From contig PZJY01000011.1 of the NCBI GenBank assembly GCA_031472005.1, forward strand, positions 496,001-560,000: a stretch of DNA of 64,000 bases. The letters are read 5' to 3'. Below the pieces are notes generated by a model that was not told the origin of the DNA, made no database searches, and saw only the letters and a list, made by a program, of their open reading frames with translations. Of this stretch, positions 50,474-61,299 are shown piece after piece (positions within the stretch are counted from its first letter, which is position 1; the number at the start of each line of letters is the position of its first letter). This stretch comes from Tetracladium setigerum. Its lineage: Eukaryota; Ascomycota; Leotiomycetes; Helotiales. The translations under genes were made by a program, and so were the position numbers.

Positions 50474-51613
50474 TCATCTTCCAAAAAGGTCAGTCTGGCT
50501 TACCTTTCCTTCTTTAAACTCTGTAGCTGCCTTCTGAAGATCATCAAGCCCAATCAAGGTCACCGCCGGCGTCACCAATCCTTGCCTCACAAACTCAATC
50601 GCCTCGAGTATGTCACCCCTTGTACCAACCGCAGAGCCAATAATCCGATATCCAAATTCGATAAAATCCAACGGGTGTACAGTCATTGTACCGTTAGGCG
50701 GCGGAATCCCAATACAAACCAAAGTCCCAAACGGAGCCAACATACTGAACGCATCTTGATATGCCCTTCCTGAGCCAGCCGTTACTAGAACAGCTGCAGC
50801 ACCTTTTCCCTCGGTAGTTTCCAAGACTACCTTTACAAGATTTTCTTGTGTAGCCACATCAATATAAGCATCGGCGCCAGATTTAATACAAAGTTCACGT
50901 TTATCCTCCCCCAAATCAATGGCTACAACTTGAAAGCCCATCGCCTTTGCATATTGAATCCCCAACGCCCCAACCCCCCACCAGCACCCGAAATCCCAAT
51001 CCACTGCCCAGCCACCGCACCACAAATCTTCAACGCCTTATAAATCGTCACTCCCCCACACAGAATCGGCGCAATCTGCTTATCCTCCAACCCGTCTGGC
51101 AAAGGCAACAGATACCGCGCCGGAACGAGCGTATATTCCGCGAACGTTCCATCGACAGCTCGACCTGATTGGATTTTCTGTGCACATCTTGTCTCGCCGC
51201 CGTCGATGAGGCAGAAGGGACAAGTGCCGCAGATGTCACGTTGCCAGGCGATGCCTACGCGTTGGCCGAGCTTTACGTCTGAGGGGGAGACTCCAGAGCC
51301 GAGTTGGCATACACGGCCAATTCCTTCGTGGCCGAGGATTTGGCGGCATGGGCCGAGGTGGCCGGAGGCGAGGGAGATGTCTGTACCGCAGACGCCGGTT
51401 ACTGAAAGTCTGACGAGGACTTCGGAGGGGGAGGGGATTGGCAGGGGGAGTTTGGTGGTTTGGAAGGTGAATCCTTTGTCGGATTGCTATGGTTGTTGCT
51501 TTTGTGTTAGTTGATATATTTGGTTTGAATTGGAATGTTGGATTGAGAGGTATAATTGAACATACCACGACAATTGCTGCTCTATGCCAATTCTCGTCGG
51601 TTTTTTCGACCAT
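50474..51613 (-). CDS. Zinc-dependent alcohol dehydrogenase (MDR), one frameshift
   Basis: Exons 51613-51566 and 51486-50474 (phase 0 intron GTATGT..CCATAG), about 353 residues when read through. It oxidises a primary alcohol with NAD+. Seen: catalytic zinc ligands in GVCGTD and GHEGIG, structural zinc cysteines in CGTCPFC..TRC, and the Rossmann loop SGAGGG(L/V)G then QYAKAMGFQVVAIDLGEDK. At 50968-50979 two short C runs (G on the coding strand) sit where the frame slips from GAGGGLG to ALGIQYAKA; one extra base would restore it. It is immediately downstream of the thiolase, tail to tail, and upstream of an MFS gene. The order alcohol dehydrogenase, aldehyde dehydrogenase, acyl-CoA synthetase, thiolase in this cluster forms a logical oxidation series. 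Activity depends on whether the frameshift is real. Confidence 0.85.
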
Positions 51614-52404
51614 AGTTGTAAGTCCAAATGAAAAGAACGAAGACCTTGCAAATATGGTCAGGGATCTCAGTAGGTCTTAGTTGGGGTTTGGATATTTTCA
51701 GCTTTTGTGGAATTGAGACATCAATTTGATTCAATTGAAAGAAAGGGTTGGTATTCGCAGTGATTCGTTTGAATACAATGGTACAATGAACTCAGGTTCT
51801 TGATGTTACAGTCCATGTCGATTCTTGTGGGAAGCAAGCCCCTGTGGGGTATGGGGTGTGCGGCCCCACAGGGAAAACCCCACATACCTCCAAGTGAACG
51901 TCGATCATAAATGCTTGGCTATCCGTCAAGAGTTTCGCCCTGAAACAACTAAGGTACCCAGATACCTCTCTTTTGCTTGACCATTTTTTGTTTTATCTGG
52001 AAATTGTAAAGTTCACCTGGAAGCATTACACATAGGCCAGGTAAAGTCTTGAATATGCCTAGGTAAAGACTGTATTCTTCGCAGTTAATCGTTGAAAATA
52101 CAACTTTTAGCAGCCATGCAGTCCAGGTAGAGAGCTCACAGAAGTAAATTTCATGGCACAGACTTAATTGTTCAGATGAACAGGTCTTTTATTTGATTGT
52201 TGGAACTACAGTACAACTCGAAGCATCTTTGTAATTCTAAATAAATCGCAGGAACAAATTTCACTACACAAACCAATTCTTTGGCGAGTTCAGATGAAGT
52301 GAGAAACCAAGATATATTACTCCGTCGTCATAATTCATACTAAAACTTATTTCAAACCAACAGCTTTCTGTCATTATCTCTCTTATTCCTTAACAACAAC
52401 CACA
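51614..52404. promoter_or_regulatory. Promoter region of the alcohol dehydrogenase
   Basis: No gene is seen in about 0.8 kb. Around 51841-51886 it has TGTGGGGT, GCCCCACA and ACCCCACATA within 45 bp, partly as an inverted arrangement. The MFS gene ends at its far side. Confidence 0.55.
51863..51870 (+). promoter_or_regulatory. GCCCCACA cluster motif, site 2
   Basis: Exact copy, about 250 bp upstream of the alcohol dehydrogenase start. Flanked by TGTGGGGT at 51843 and CCCCACAT at 51878. Confidence 0.5.
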
Positions 52405-54361
52405 TTAAACCTTCTCAGACTCAACTTCTTTGCTCGCAAAAACATCCTTCTCCATATGAACCGCTACATGATTCGTAAGATAAACAGACGGATCCCTAAT
52501 AAAACACGCCGCCACAATCGCAATTACACCAAACGGAACAGTCGCATACGCCACCCTAGCAAAGGCATAAGCATACGCAGCTTTATACGCCTCAAGAGTA
52601 GCATTCTGAACGGCCACAGTCGCAACAGGCAAGCTTTCAAAAAGCCCCGGCGCTCCATTCGCTGTTCCGATGACTACCGGGACTAGATTTGCGATCTGTT
52701 CAGCTGGGAATCCATTTTCTAGAGCGGCTTTGATTATGCGAGGGGCGAGTTGCTGGCCGAGGAGGGTGGTGAGGATGGTGGTGAAGATTGCGTTTCCGAC
52801 GGCTCCGCCTCCGCTGCGGAATGTGCCGAGGAGACCAGCAGCGAGACCAAGTTGGCTTTGAGGGACGTGAAGGCTTGAGATTACATAGGCGAGGGTGGTG
52901 ATCCAGGTGAAGCAGCCTTGGCCGAAGAACTGAAATGCCATCCAAGCTGCTCTGTTTTGCGGGATTACCGCCGCATAGAGACCCACGAACAACGTCTGGA
53001 TCATCAGAGCAATGATAATTTGAGCCTTGACGTGTTTGATCTTGTGCATGAACGCCGGCAGGATGAATCCGCCTACAAACCCACCAAGTCCACCGGGAAG
53101 TTGCGTCCATCCGATTTGAACACCGTCTGTTGTGAAGATTGCGCGGGTCATTTGAGGCAGGAGGGCAGCCATGGCGTGGAAAACCATTCCGGAGATAATG
53201 AGGACGATTAGGAGGACGGTGAATTCGCGGATTTGTTTGAACAAGGGAAGCGGGAAGATGGGTTCTTTAGCGAGGGTGAAGTCATAGGCGAAGCAGGAGA
53301 TGAAGACCAGAATACCGATAATCACTGGCGCGATTACTGATGCGCTGTGCCATGGATGACCTTTGGTTCCGGCCCAGGTGAGGCCAATTAGGAAGGTGGT
53401 GAGGCCGCCGGTGTAGAGGAGGGTTCCGATGAAGTCTAGTTCTTTGGTTTGCTGCCATCGAGATTTGGTGTAGTCTTTGCGAGGGCGTGTTGGGGGGTGG
53501 TAGAATACGGCGCAGCCTACCAAGCAGATGCCGGCGTATATGACTACGACGTAGTAGACCCAGCGCCAGGTGGCATGGATGACGAGGAGATTTCCGATGA
53601 TGACACTGAAAGATGCCCATGGGATGGTGAGACACAGCTCGCTGAGTCCTAGTCCTAGGCCACTGTTGTTTTGTTAGTAGAAGATTGGCACGGATGCGAG
53701 AAATCATACCGGTATTTATTTGGCAAAAGTTCAGGAATTCCAGCATAAGCAACAAAAACGAAGCCGCAACCGAGTCCGATGATGGTAGAGGCAGCAATGA
53801 CTGTTGTTGTTGCTTGTGCTGTGCACCCAACAAGCTTGTTTTCATTAGACTTGGCCAATTAATAGTGGGATATAGACACTTACACCTCCAGCGAGAACAA
53901 GAACCTGGCCGGCCAAGATAACGTAACGTCGTCCGAATATATCACTCAAACCTCCAGCGATAGAAAATGAGATTGAAGATGCGATTGTCCATCCGCCAGG
54001 AATCCAGACAATTGTTGAAGTGTCGCCAAGAATTGTGCCGATTTGGAAGATGATCGCCGTTACAAGTATAAATCCAGCTCCAACGGGAGCAACGAAAGAG
54101 AGACAAAGAAACTGTGAGCTATCAGTAACCGAAAATAGACGAGTAAATGTGCAATTAGGGAATACTCACAAAAACTGCTATTGTTGAAGCCGCAGAGAGC
54201 TTCTCGGACTTCTCTGGGTTGGCTTCCAAAGCCGCTCTATGAGGATCATCTTCGTCGAGCTCTGGGAGTACTGTAGTGGACTGCATGTCCTCAAAGTGAG
54301 AGACCTCCTCCGAGTCAGCTTTGTTATCAAACTTTATGGTTGTGGTTGTAGTTATCGACAT
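52405..54361 (-). CDS. MFS transporter, TRI12-type (14 TM)
   Basis: Four minus exons, 54361-54170, 54111-53886, 53818-53710 and 53662-52405, give 594 residues with phases 0, 1 and 2 respected. The ATG at 54361 (MSITTTTTIKFDN) is chosen over non-ATG codons further up. It starts with a polar acidic tail, then VAPVGAGFILVTAIIFQIG, GGWTIASSISFSIAGGLSDIFGRR (motif A), LGCGFVFVAYAGIPELLPNK and PWASFSVIIGNL, a central loop (YHPPTRPRKDY) and many further TMs. This is the layout of the fungal trichothecene-efflux-pump family, which mostly exports or imports small molecules including siderophores. In context it probably moves the cluster's substrate or product across the plasma membrane. It is divergent from the aldehyde dehydrogenase. 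The gene is intact. Confidence 0.9.
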
Positions 54362-54577
54362 TTTGTTTTGACAGAAGTTTATGATTTTTGACAAGGTTGA
54401 GATGCCCGAGTATTTGCAGACATCATGGAATATATTCGCTTTAGTGTATAGAATAAGTGAGACAAAAGACCCACAGAAAGGGGTGTGTGGTGCAGAGATG
54501 GTTGCTATCGAAGTCTGAATAAAGGCTTAAACTTATCCGAGCGTTTGAGAGGATAGAGGTAATGCAATTGCTAGGAC

Positions 54578-54585
54578 TGTGGGGC
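54578..54585 (-). promoter_or_regulatory. GCCCCACA cluster motif, site 3
   Basis: TGTGGGGC on the plus strand, 217 bp upstream of the MFS start. The near copy GCCCCACG lies at 54680. Confidence 0.5.
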
Positions 54586-54881
54586 CGTTTCATGAGTGAT
54601 AAGGACAGCTTACAATCTGTTTACAATCTTCATTATTTGTTTTATTTGCCGATGTGGAGTTGATTTATTAAGGTTTGTAGCCCCACGGGCACACTAATTG
54701 ATTGATAACATTGATAGCATCGATCATTCGCGGGGTTGCGGGGTCCCCGCCTCATGTTTCCCAATTTAGTAGTTCGCGTTTCGTGATATTTTCCCCTCTT
54801 GTGAACTGTTTTCAATGACAACTATCTCTGTCAGTCTTACAAACTGTGCCCCGAGGTCATCTGGATATTTCACATACTGTA

Positions 54882-54889
54882 GCCCCACA
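54882..54889 (+). promoter_or_regulatory. GCCCCACA cluster motif, site 4
   Basis: Exact copy, about 140 bp upstream of the aldehyde dehydrogenase start. Confidence 0.5.
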
Positions 54890-55027
54890 CTGCACCAGAA
54901 CACCATCTTTATGAAACCAAAGAGAATAATCGAGCGCCTCTTTCAACAGAACTTGCCACAGTCTCATCTCAATTCACACCTCACAACTCACAATCCCCAA
55001 GTCTAAAACAACAAAACAACACAGATT

Positions 55028-56677
55028 ATGGCATCACGTATCGAAGCGCTCGCATCGCTCAAATCCCTCCGATTCACAAACACCATCAACGGCACTGCCC
55101 GGTCCAGTGCACAAAAACAACAAGGGATCAATCCAGCTACAAATAAACCACTATGGACGTCCCCATCGCAACAAGAGCAGATCTAGATGAAGCTGTAACC
55201 AAAGGTCAGAATGCATTCCGCTCGTGGTCCAAGAAACCGTGGGAGGCGCGACAAAGCGCGATCGCGTCGATGAGTAGAATTCTTGGAGACAATAAAGCGG
55301 AAATGACGGAGATTCTATCTCTTGAGTGTGGGAAACCGGTGTGTTCGAGAATACGCAATTTTATCTATGTGTGAGCTGATAGTGTTGATAGAAACAATTC
55401 GCCGAGTTGGAAGTTGTTCACGCAATTGCAATGCTTGATTTTCATGGTAAGCATCCGGATGGAAGTGGTCCATATCTCCCAGACACTAGACTTACACAAG
55501 ACAACCCAGCCAGCACTCCAGAAATCCCTCTTAAAATCATCCAAGACGACGAAAATCTCCGCCTAACACTCAAATACGAACCCATCGGAGTCGTGGGCGC
55601 AATCAGTCCGTGGAACTTTCCCCTCGTCATCTCGACCGCGAAAATCGCCGCCGGACTCCTAACAGGAAATGCCGTGATCATCAAACCGTCACCATTCACA
55701 CCTTATAGCATATTAAAATTCACCGAATGGGTCCAACCAGCCCTCCCACCGGAACACTCCAAGCACTCAACGGGCAAGATAATCTAGGTCCCTGGATGGT
55801 CGAACACCCAAATATTCCTAAAATCAGTTTCACGGGATCGACGGCCACAGGGAAGAAAGTGATGGCGGTGGGTAGTAAGCATTTAAAGAGAATCACATTG
55901 GAGCTTGGAGGTAACGACGCATGTATTGTTTGTCGAGATGTTGACATCGCGACTATTGCCCCACAGGTTGCTCTGGGTGCATTTTTTAATTCCGGACAGC
56001 TTTGTGTGGCGAGTAAAAGAATTTACGTGCACGAAGAGATATACGATGAGTTTTTGGCTGCGGTAACGAATGTTGTGAAGGGGTGGAAGGTTGGTCCTGC
56101 GACGGAAGAGGGTGTTATGTTGGGGCCAGTGCAGAATAGGGCGCAGTATGATATTGTGAAGGGGTTTGTGAATGATTCGTTGGAGAAAGGGCATAACTTT
56201 GCGCTTGGTGGTGCTGTGGAGTCTGGAGATGGGCTTTTCATACAGCCAACGATCATTGATAATCCTCCAGATGACTCTTTAGTTGTGACTGGGGAAGCCT
56301 TTGGTAAGTGAACGACACCGTCAGTCCAAATTATGATTTGTTCTAATGGAAATAAAAATACAGGTCCAATTGTACCCATATTACGATGGAATAACGAAGA
56401 AGAGCTCATATCCCGCGTCAATAACACCCAAAGTGGCCTTGGAGGTTCGATTTGGTCAGCAGATATCGACCATGCGTATCGGCTAGCGGATAGACTTGAA
56501 AGCGGTACAGTCTGGATCAACAGTTTTGGAAAACCGCTCCCAAATGGTTATTTTTCGGGGCGGAAAGAGAGTGGGATTGGTGGGGAACAGGGTACAGATG
56601 GGCTTCTTTCTTATTGTTATGCGAAGACTATTCATTGGTATAAGGCGAAAGTAGACAAGGAGACGGCTCGTCTTTGA
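55028..56677 (+). CDS. NAD(P)-aldehyde dehydrogenase, two frameshifts
   Basis: Exons 55028-55338, 55392-56303 and 56364-56677, about 512 residues if two single-base slips are bridged. The enzyme oxidises an aldehyde to its acid. Present are the PWNFPL motif, FTGSTATGKKV, the general base Glu in LELGGNDACIV, the nucleophile Cys in FFNSGQLCVASKR and the C-terminal GRKESGIGGEQG. At 55155-55156 (TGG-AC) the frame jumps from NPATNKPLW to DVPIATRADLDE, and at 55751-55752 (CC-GG-AA) from VQPALPP to GTLQALNG. In both places one extra G would restore the frame, and all splice phases then agree exactly. As given, the gene would be non-functional; as a sequencing artefact, it is a normal gene. It shares a promoter with the MFS gene. 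Confidence 0.85.
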
Positions 56678-56981
56678 AGAGCTCACTATGTTAATTATAT
56701 CGCAATCGTTATGGGCGTTTTGAAATATTTCTCGCTTGCTTTTCCAAAGAGGCGTACTTTTCTAACGAAATAATGGACGAAACTGCGTCAAGGACTCTTG
56801 TTGATTTCTTTCCCCCCTCTAATCTGGTTTTCGCCGTCTTTTTATTCCCTGTTTTTTTCTCTTTCTTTTTTTTTGGATAACAGTTCTGGATATAAACCAC
56901 GAAAGAGGTTTCATAAGTTATTACAATCGATACATCGATAGATTATGTGTAAATACAAATATTCATGAGATCCTTTCCACC

Positions 56982-57380
56982 TCAGTTGTACTGTAATCTT
57001 ACATCATTCATCGTTCCAAAATCCTCAAACTCCAGACGATTCGGAAAAGGGCAGAGCGGTCTCCATGAGAGAGGGCTATATTCTTCTACTTCTTTCTGTC
57101 TCAAGAAAGGCGGAATCTCCTTCTTTTTAGTACTAGACACACCGTAGAACTCTTGATATACTGTTGTGACCTGAGTATAATACGTGAACGGGTGACCGTA
57201 TGGTTGAAATGGTGATGAAATGATGAAATCGGTAGTAGTGAGTGAATCAGTGAGTTGGTGACGAGAGTGATGAATTTGAGGGGGTGAATATGCTTGATTG
57301 AGGATGAAGAACTGACTGCAGAAACGAAGCTGTGCCATAGGGGCCTTGTATACATACAAATCAAGGGGTTTTGGCATCAT
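56982..57380 (-). CDS. Hypothetical small protein (doubtful)
   Basis: A 132-codon minus frame from ATG 57380 (the frame is open further up without ATG). The composition is ordinary, rich in Pro/Ser/Tyr with STKKKEIPPFLRQKEVEEYS near the end. No family is recognised, and it has no splice signals or context. It could be chance; a short tandem TGTAAAACATGC repeat lies just upstream at 57440-57465. Confidence 0.2.
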   Translation of the reverse strand: MMPKPLDLYVYKAPMAQLRFCSQFFILNQAYSPPQIHHSRHQLTDSLTTTDFIISSPFQPYGHPFTYYTQVTTVYQEFYGVSSTKKKEIPPFLRQKEVEEYSPLSWRPLCPFPNRLEFEDFGTMNDVRLQYN

Positions 57381-57570
57381 GGGATTGCTGATACTCCGAA
57401 TACTCCCTGCTGGTAGCATATACCTTACATCTGATGCAAAACATGCTGTAAAACATGCTGTAAACCAGGCTGATGCAAAAAAGCAAGACAGGTGAATTTC
57501 AGGTGGATTCACAGGTTCAACAATAATACTGCGGGTGGGCAACGTTACGAGCCCCGAGTTGAGGATGCGT

Positions 57571-57578
57571 GCCCCACA
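57571..57578 (+). promoter_or_regulatory. GCCCCACA cluster motif, site 5
   Basis: Exact copy in the 1.4-kb space between aldehyde dehydrogenase and P450 3' ends. Not close to a start codon, unless the doubtful minus ORF starting at 57380 is real. Confidence 0.4.
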
Positions 57579-58125
57579 TCAATCCAATCCGCTTCACTCC
57601 CACCGCTCAGGTGGTACACTACTACTCAATTGCCGCATTCTCGATATCTTTTATGTGATAACTGCCGAGGTCTCGAGATCAGAAAATGATATTGTTTTTG
57701 GTTTAGTCGATTAAGAGTTTTTTTAAATTTTTAATTTGTGGCAATGCCAATTATGCTTGCTGTTTTTTTGTAATCAAGTATTGTAAGATTACCATCTAAT
57801 CGAAAATTCGAGTTCATAACAAGATCGTTGTTCTGATAGGTACGAGTGATGGATAAATCTACTCAATAACAGTATGAATGCAGGGCTTTGGATGGCCTGG
57901 AAAGGCACAACATTTTCTATGCTGGAATCAAAGAAACCTCGAGATTGAAAAAGAGGAAGAGTTTGGGAGTATTCATTTTTTGGTTCATCTGTTTAAAGAA
58001 GCCAATGCTACCGTTGATGATGCGGGAAGAATTTGAACAGGCCAAGGTCAAGATTACGATGATAAATTGTCTATGTTGCGCCACTATGTTCACCTAATCC
58101 TGAAACCAACGATCAGACGCACCTC

Positions 58126-59912
58126 TTATGAGGTGGCAGTGGGCTTGATAAGCTTCCGAGGTTGGAATATCGTGTTGAACTCCAACTGACGAACAAACCA
58201 AGCGTTGTGGAGCTTCCATTCCTTTGAGGGGTCTTGAAGTCGAATCTATTCATAAACTTTTAGTAACAGTTCTTATGTGAAACTCTCAAGGGAAAGAAAG
58301 AAGAACACACCTCAAACCTCCTCAAGAAGGTAGGAACCAGCTTGTAGATCTCCAACAAACTAATATTCTTCCCAATACAAGTCCTACTCCCCATCCCAAA
58401 ATGCAACATCGCCCCTCCCATCTCCTTAATCCTCTTCTCCTCCCCTTCCCTCCCATTTGATCCCAAACTCTCATCAACCAGCCACCTCTCCGGCCTAAAC
58501 TCCTCAACATCGTCCCCAAAAATATCTTTCCTTCGATGAACCACCCAAGCACTACACCCCACAATCGTGCCCCCTTTTACAAAATGACCTGCGATTTCCG
58601 CTCCTTGCGCTGGTACGACTCGTTCGATTGGAAGACCTGGAGCAGGGTGCAGACGAAAAGCTTCTTTGATGCATACATCCAGGTATGGAAGTCCTTGACT
58701 TTCAGTCCATGTCACCAAGCCGTCTGTGGTATCTTTAAAGTACCCCTCCCTAGCCTTCTGATCCAACTCCTCATATACCTTTTCCATACACCTGGGATTC
58801 TTCAACAGATAATAAAAAACGGAACTTAAACTAATGGCCGTTGTTTCGGATCCGGCAAACGCCATTGACACCGCCATAGTCATGACCAGGGAATCAGTCA
58901 TGAATTCCGGTCTGTCTCGCCTTGCCTGCACAAACTTCGAGAGCAAGTCTGGTTTTGAGTTGGGCGTGGAAGGTGTTGTCAAGAGGACTGTGGAAGAGTC
59001 TTTGATTTTGGGATATCGTTCAGCCATTCGATCTTGGGCGAAGCGTGCAACAGGGAAGGTAACATCTATGAGACCCCATTTGGAGAGAAGGAGATAGATG
59101 GGGTTTTTGAGGAAGATTAAATCCAGAAAGGGGATCTGTCCTACCTGTAAATCATGCTGTCAGCGATATCCGGAAGTTGGGGAAGAACAATTTTACAGGA
59201 GCAACGTAATCAAAAAGTTTCGAAATATAATCCACAATCCCGTCAATATCCCTATTCTCCTCTACAAACCCATGCCGTTTGCTGTATGTCATCTCGCCAA
59301 TGACATCAAAAGCGTAGAACTGCAGCCAGCGTGAGAAGTTACATCCGGCGCCAGTTGAGGCGTACAATTTCTCTGTCTGGGAAAGAAATAAATAGGTGGT
59401 GTTGTCAACAAACGGTTCATACTGAATCAGAGTACTCATTGAAAAAGCGCTATTGACGCTTCGCCGGAGTTGAGCATGGAAAGGCTCGGATGTCGTGCTG
59501 AAGAGTGAGGGCAGACGATGGCCTTTTGCTACGGCCTGCTGAACTGGGTAGAAATCAGACTTTGGAGATCATTAGCCTTGATTCTCATGTCTAAAAATTG
59601 AGGACACACCTTGATAAAGCCCTTGTTTAAGCCATAAATTGATTTTAATGCCTTCGGGTCGGCGAAGGACAAGCAGTTTGGACCAAGTCGTACAACGTCG
59701 CCATGTTTTGCATGGAGTTTGATGTGTTCAACTTCCGGACGCTTGTTGTACACTATCCAGAATCTCCACCAGTCTGTGATGGATGCGAGGAATGGTCCTG
59801 GGTATTGGTTTAGGCCGTGGTGGAGGCGATTCTTGATGAGGTATGCTATAAAGGAGATGGCTAGCACTGCTGGCCAGTGTTGAAGCAGGAGTTTGAGAAG
59901 TGGTTCAATCAT
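58126..59912 (-). CDS. Cytochrome P450 monooxygenase
   Basis: Four minus exons, 59912-59610, 59559-59197, 59144-58311 and 58245-58126, all phase 0, 539 residues. An N-terminal membrane anchor (HWPAVLAISFIAYLI) is followed by the proline hinge YPGPFLASITDWWR. It has I-helix AGSETT (319-324), ExxR in KEAFR (383-386), PERF-like FRPERW and heme loop FGMGSRTCIG with Cys478. The C-terminal exon reads IRLQDPSKEWKLHNAWFVRQ. The overall look is that of pisatin-demethylase-like P450s, ER-bound enzymes using a P450 reductase; the substrate is unknown. In the cluster it may hydroxylate or demethylate the compound before alcohol and aldehyde oxidation (inference). The gene is intact. Confidence 0.92.
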
Positions 59913-60517
59913 GATGTATCCAACGTATACAGTATGTTGATTGAGTTTGAGAGAGGATGTTGAGTGTCATCCACGAGTAAACAACTCACCGTCCGCCGAG
60001 CGTAAAACGAGATTTGTGAATTGAAGTGTCAATGTATTTGATGGTGTAGTAGATACGCCATTCATGAACGATGGGAATTCAAGAACATCTATTCGACTTC
60101 CAATCAACGTAAAGCACAAGGAAGATATACAAAGAAATCCTGTGTAATCGAGACACAGCCAAACGACAAGACCCGAATCAAACATTAATTCAGTACCCAC
60201 CATAATCCCCACCTGCCATGTCATCTGTTGTGGAGGATGAAATCAGCGTATCAGAGAGATGCCGAATCATCAAGTTCGGATAAACTGCAGGTACAGGCAG
60301 GATTGTGACGAGGTTTTACCGAATAGCATCCAGTTGAGCATCAAGACGGCAGATGGAGCGGGAGTTCTAAATAATGCATTCGTAGTAGTCTGTTACAGTA
60401 TTTCGTATTCACCACATGATTATCAATATTCTTACAGACTGATTTGCTCCTTACAACAGACGTTTCCCAAACATGGGGGTTATGGAAAACCCGAGACTCC
60501 GGTTTGCCATCGTGCTA

Positions 60518-60525
60518 GCCCCACA
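60518..60525 (+). promoter_or_regulatory. GCCCCACA cluster motif, site 6
   Basis: Exact copy, 55 bp before site 7. Confidence 0.5.
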
Positions 60526-60572
60526 ACAATATACGTTTGGCAAGCAGTGAAGTTCAAATTCACCTGCTCCAA

Positions 60573-60580
60573 GCCCCACA
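60573..60580 (+). promoter_or_regulatory. GCCCCACA cluster motif, site 7
   Basis: Exact copy; a reverse near copy lies at 60716-60723. Confidence 0.5.
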
Positions 60581-61299
60581 TGCCACTTCCTTTGATAAAG
60601 CGCACTTCGTTTGATGAAGCGAGGTTACGAAAGGTGGAAAATAGTGAAGAGTTACTTCAGTGCGGGGTTTGGGAGATCATGTAATCACTCGAGTAACACT
60701 GAACGAAGTGGATGACGTGGGGCTTTCACCACCTTACAGTACCTCTAAGGAAATTCTCATAGTTCGCTTCCTTGAGATCTCCTTCCCGTGTGTTTTACAG
60801 GAATGTCGTTCGACTTCGCCTCGGTCCAAAATATTGGACTTTCCAATGGTGCCAGACGCAGCCAGTCAGCAGCCGACGGGATGGTCACCACAGCTTGATT
60901 CCATATTGTCCTATCTTATCCAACCGACAACATTTGTTGCCGCGAGTAGAATACTTTGAAATATGAGAATAGAGTTTACTGAGAATAGAGAGATGAACTC
61001 TGAGACTCTTCAGAGTGTTATTAAAAATCTAAATTACGCCAGGGCTTGAAACTGTAGGCGGGGTCAAGCATGCACAGGCTACCAGGTCAAAGTATAAGTC
61101 AACCTCTACATCCACAAAAGTGATTTTATGTCGACTCTGTTCTGTGAAATTTGCGTGCATGAAATGTTGTGTTGACATTTAATACACCTCCTCGTCCGAA
61201 TTTGCGCCTGTCCCACAACCTCAAGTAGGGAAGAGGAGTTTTGATTTATCATTAGTCCAAGAACAGATCAAACAACCAGGAGGCGAGAGCAATACAAAT

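Larger units (their letters stand above)
54362..55027. promoter_or_regulatory. Bidirectional promoter, MFS transporter / aldehyde dehydrogenase
   Basis: 666 bp with TGTGGGGC at 54578, GCCCCACG at 54680 and GCCCCACA at 54882, plus a GC-rich palindrome-like stretch (GCGGGGTCCCCGC) near 54738. It has the densest set of the cluster motif. Confidence 0.6.
59913..61299. promoter_or_regulatory. Divergent promoter, P450 / LovD-type hydrolase
   Basis: 1.4 kb without a supportable ORF. It holds GCCCCACA at 60518 and 60573 and the near match CGTGGGGC at 60716-60723. Confidence 0.55.
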
